DNA of 64,000 nucleotides from Microvelia longipes. Its lineage: Eukaryota; Arthropoda; Insecta; Hemiptera; Veliidae. Where the stretch lies: positions 22,950,548-23,014,547 of the forward strand of contig JACMZG010001863.1 in NCBI GenBank assembly GCA_018340805.1. Reading direction: 5' to 3'. Within the stretch, counting starts at the first letter, position 1. The number at the start of each line of letters is the position of its first letter. The position numbers were made by a program, and so were the translations under genes. Under the pieces are notes generated by a model. The model searched no databases. It saw nothing but the letters and a program-made list of their open reading frames with translations, and was not told the DNA's origin. Of the stretch, positions 61,441 to 64,000 are shown one piece after another.

Positions 61441-64000
61441 TTGAGGTAGCACTCATTAAATAAAGCAATCATTAAAAAAATCAAAAAATATCACTCATTA
61501 AACTACGCTATATACTTAATTGAAAAAAACAAACGTCCAATTATTATTAACTCCATATTATCGTCGTCATTAAATTCATCCATAGCTTCATACTTTTACT
61601 CAAAAATGTAAAAGCTTTACAAATAAACCCACAAATATTGTCAATTAAAACACCTTTTAAAAACGAAAAAAAAAATTAGTCTACGAACAAAAACAGAAAC
61701 AAAATGAACGTTTTTAAAGAAAATTCATAAAGGTTAACACAGATTGTTTTTGAACACGCTACATAACAGTAATGGCGGCAACATATGAATTACTTTTACG
61801 TCCTAGGAGTTTTGGCACTCTTTCAGATTAGGTGTCCTCAGAGGTGAAAGTACTAAATAACCTCCTTAACAATAATGATTGCTTCTCATCTAAAACGTCC
61901 AATAAAGTGCTCAATTACGTACTACCTCAAAAAAAAAAATCGCTCGCTAAATATATACTAAGTTTTTTTTTAATTCGGTTAATATTTACGGCAGTTATCG
62001 TGACAAGTACAAACAAACAAACATATACACCGTCTCAAACTTCTTAAATATAAGATCTCACTGACGTTTTTTAAATTAACGTATATAGCATTAACGTCAT
62101 TTTGTTGACGTTGAGCAGCAAATTTAAAGTTATGAATTTTGGTCATTAAAATTTAGGCAACAACTATGATTTTTTTAGATGAGGCCTGAAAGATTTTAGT
62201 CGACATTTATTAGTCACATAAATTTTATGTTATTGGCACATAAAATAAAATTAATAAATTTCATTTTGGTATTTCCCCATCATTCATTTTGGTTACCGAC
62301 AAATCAAGTTCCAAAATATTGCCAAAATTCACACAGACAATTTCAAATGTTTTGTTAAAAAATATAGTTCATATATATTTGACTAAAATATATTCAAGCT
62401 TAACAAATATAGAGAAAATTGTCGAGGAAAGTTTGAAATCGAAGGGTAAAAATACATACATTCTGTGCTCCAATTAATAGTAAACATTTTTCAGTTTTAG
62501 GTAAGGATGTAAAAAAACCAATTCATATTAATTACAAAACTTGTCCAATCGGATATTGAATAAGCATTTAACTAGAAATAAAGTAGAGTGGCTTTAAATG
62601 GTCGAAAAAATATTCAATGATAAATGTCCTTAAAAAAAGTTTAAATATTACACACTTGACTAAAAATTACTATTTTAAGCATCAGTTAAAACAAAATAAA
62701 TGAAAAAAATTGTAATCGTAATAAATTAAAAAATAAAATCGTAATTTTATACAATGTTATGTGATTACACTTAAATATACCAGAAAATACCAAAATTACC
62801 AGAAAAGATATTGGAATTTCGCTTTTGTTTAATCAGAATAAAAGAGGTTGGGGGTTGAAAACAATCGAAGAGAAAGGTATGAGAGAAGCTGAATAGTTCT
62901 AAACCCTAGGGCCCAGCCCCGGCTTCGGCCTGGCTTTCCCTAATCAGATGCAAATTGACTTAATGATTAATTGCCTTGTCTGAAAAACAATATGAATTAT
63001 AAATGGAAATAGAGCCAAGCACTCAATAGACTTTTTAAACAATCCAAATTTTTAAAAACTTCGATATTAAAGTATAGTTTAAAATAAAGTATATTTTTAA
63101 GTTTTATTTTACATATTTCATTACGTAACTAACAATACTTTATAGGGTACTTTGTAAAGATCTAAACTTTACACAAAAACGTAAATACACTAATTGGGTC
63201 AGAGAGTGTAATAAAATAATCTTAAAATATGGAAAACAAGACGCCACTAAGCATGCTAATCATTTTAAAGTTTATTTGAATACATCAGTATTCATAACAT
63301 TGACGTTTTTTAAAACTTAATCTACCAATAAAAATGCTTAGTCATGAAAACAAACTAATAATTTTTTGGTTTTATTTTGTGACATATAAAATGCGATGCA
63401 TCTCTAAGACTCTAAAGAAACCAGTATCTAACGAAGCCAATTAAAATATCTGGTCAACATTAAGTAAGACAATATTTATTTGTATAAATTTACTTATACA
63501 CGACACAAATCAATTAAAATTACTTAAATACATCTATAGATATAAATATTAATATTGTTTAGCAGCATTAATGGTTACTATAATATTTTTATAAACCAAG
63601 TAATATACTTCACAATTAACAGTGTGAGAAATTAGAAAGAAACATTTCTTTCTAAAATCATAATACTTAAAAATATTTGAAGAAATAAATTAATAAAATT
63701 TAAGAACTATCAAATAAAAATATCAGTGCAATTAATCATTAAAATATACAAATGTGTTCTGTGTTGTGTTCTCTACCCCAGCGCGATAATGTAAAAACAA
63801 ACTATGATACAAATATTTATCATGTTAAACTATGTTAAAAAGAATTATCATATTAGTCGGGGAATTTGACGTTAAATACATACTTGTTGTAGTAGGTCCA
63901 ACGTATTCTTTAAATATTAACGCTCCAAGAATATGGAAATGTTTTTCCTTCTTTAACTAATGGATGTAGGATTAAGTTGATGATTTACAGCTGTTACACT
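61441..64000. other. AT-rich non-coding DNA with one GC-rich patch
   Basis: Frames at 61832-62047 and 62289-62477 have no recognised motif. 62905-62945 (GGGCCCAGCCCCGGCTTCGG...) is sharply GC-rich and can fold on itself (CCGGCTTCGG, AGCC...GGCT). Its origin is unknown. Confidence 0.4.

Overview
The window looks like gene-poor, strongly AT-rich nuclear DNA from an animal, probably an arthropod. The reasons are: no dense coding and no bacterial operon structure; long (AT)n arrays; tRNA-derived SINEs; decayed non-LTR reverse transcriptase fragments; cut-and-paste MITEs; and Penelope-like (PLE) fragments with hammerhead-type cores. One promoter has a TATA box 31 bp upstream of a TCAGTT initiator, the arthropod form. 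Species cannot be named from the sequence. I found no intact protein gene, rRNA, functional tRNA or CRISPR array. The window is best read as intergenic or deep intronic DNA built of old repeats.

Layout. 0-12 kb: two copies of SINE family A (1.2 and 8.4 kb), a 65-bp tandem satellite (2.45 kb), a 138-bp MITE (3.4 kb), a fragment of repeat family C (5.3 kb), and two copies of a long tRNA-headed SINE, family B (7.1 and 11.2 kb). 12-24 kb: mostly unrecognised AT-rich DNA, a nearly complete family C copy (14.8 kb), a 103-bp PLE-end insert with a 12-bp target duplication (21.0 kb), and a family C fragment split by AT arrays (23.4 kb). 24.3-24.9 kb: a GC-richer retroelement promoter region (perfect 22-bp hairpin, CCAAT, three TTACGTCA sites, TATA, initiator, hammerhead-like core). 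28-34 kb: PLE/hammerhead fragments and a foldback made of two opposed PLE ends. 34-47 kb: mostly featureless, with a tRNA-headed SINE (39.8 kb) and an unclassified 79-codon open frame (44.9 kb).

47-64 kb: a second full family C copy (47.2 kb), a cluster of PLE pieces (49.0-50.9 kb) including a second 12-bp-TSD insert and a second copy of the 24.7-kb promoter element that begins at its predicted start site, two LINE reverse-transcriptase relics (51.7 and 57.4 kb), a third SINE A (52.4 kb), a 394-bp foldback with about 155-bp arms (55 kb), a Harbinger-type MITE with TTA duplications (57.9 kb), and a family C tail (61.4 kb).

The most coherent story is the PLE system: several fragments share a terminus reading GGAGAGACTTTCT, a hammerhead-like core and, in two cases, 12-bp target duplications around inserts of almost identical size.
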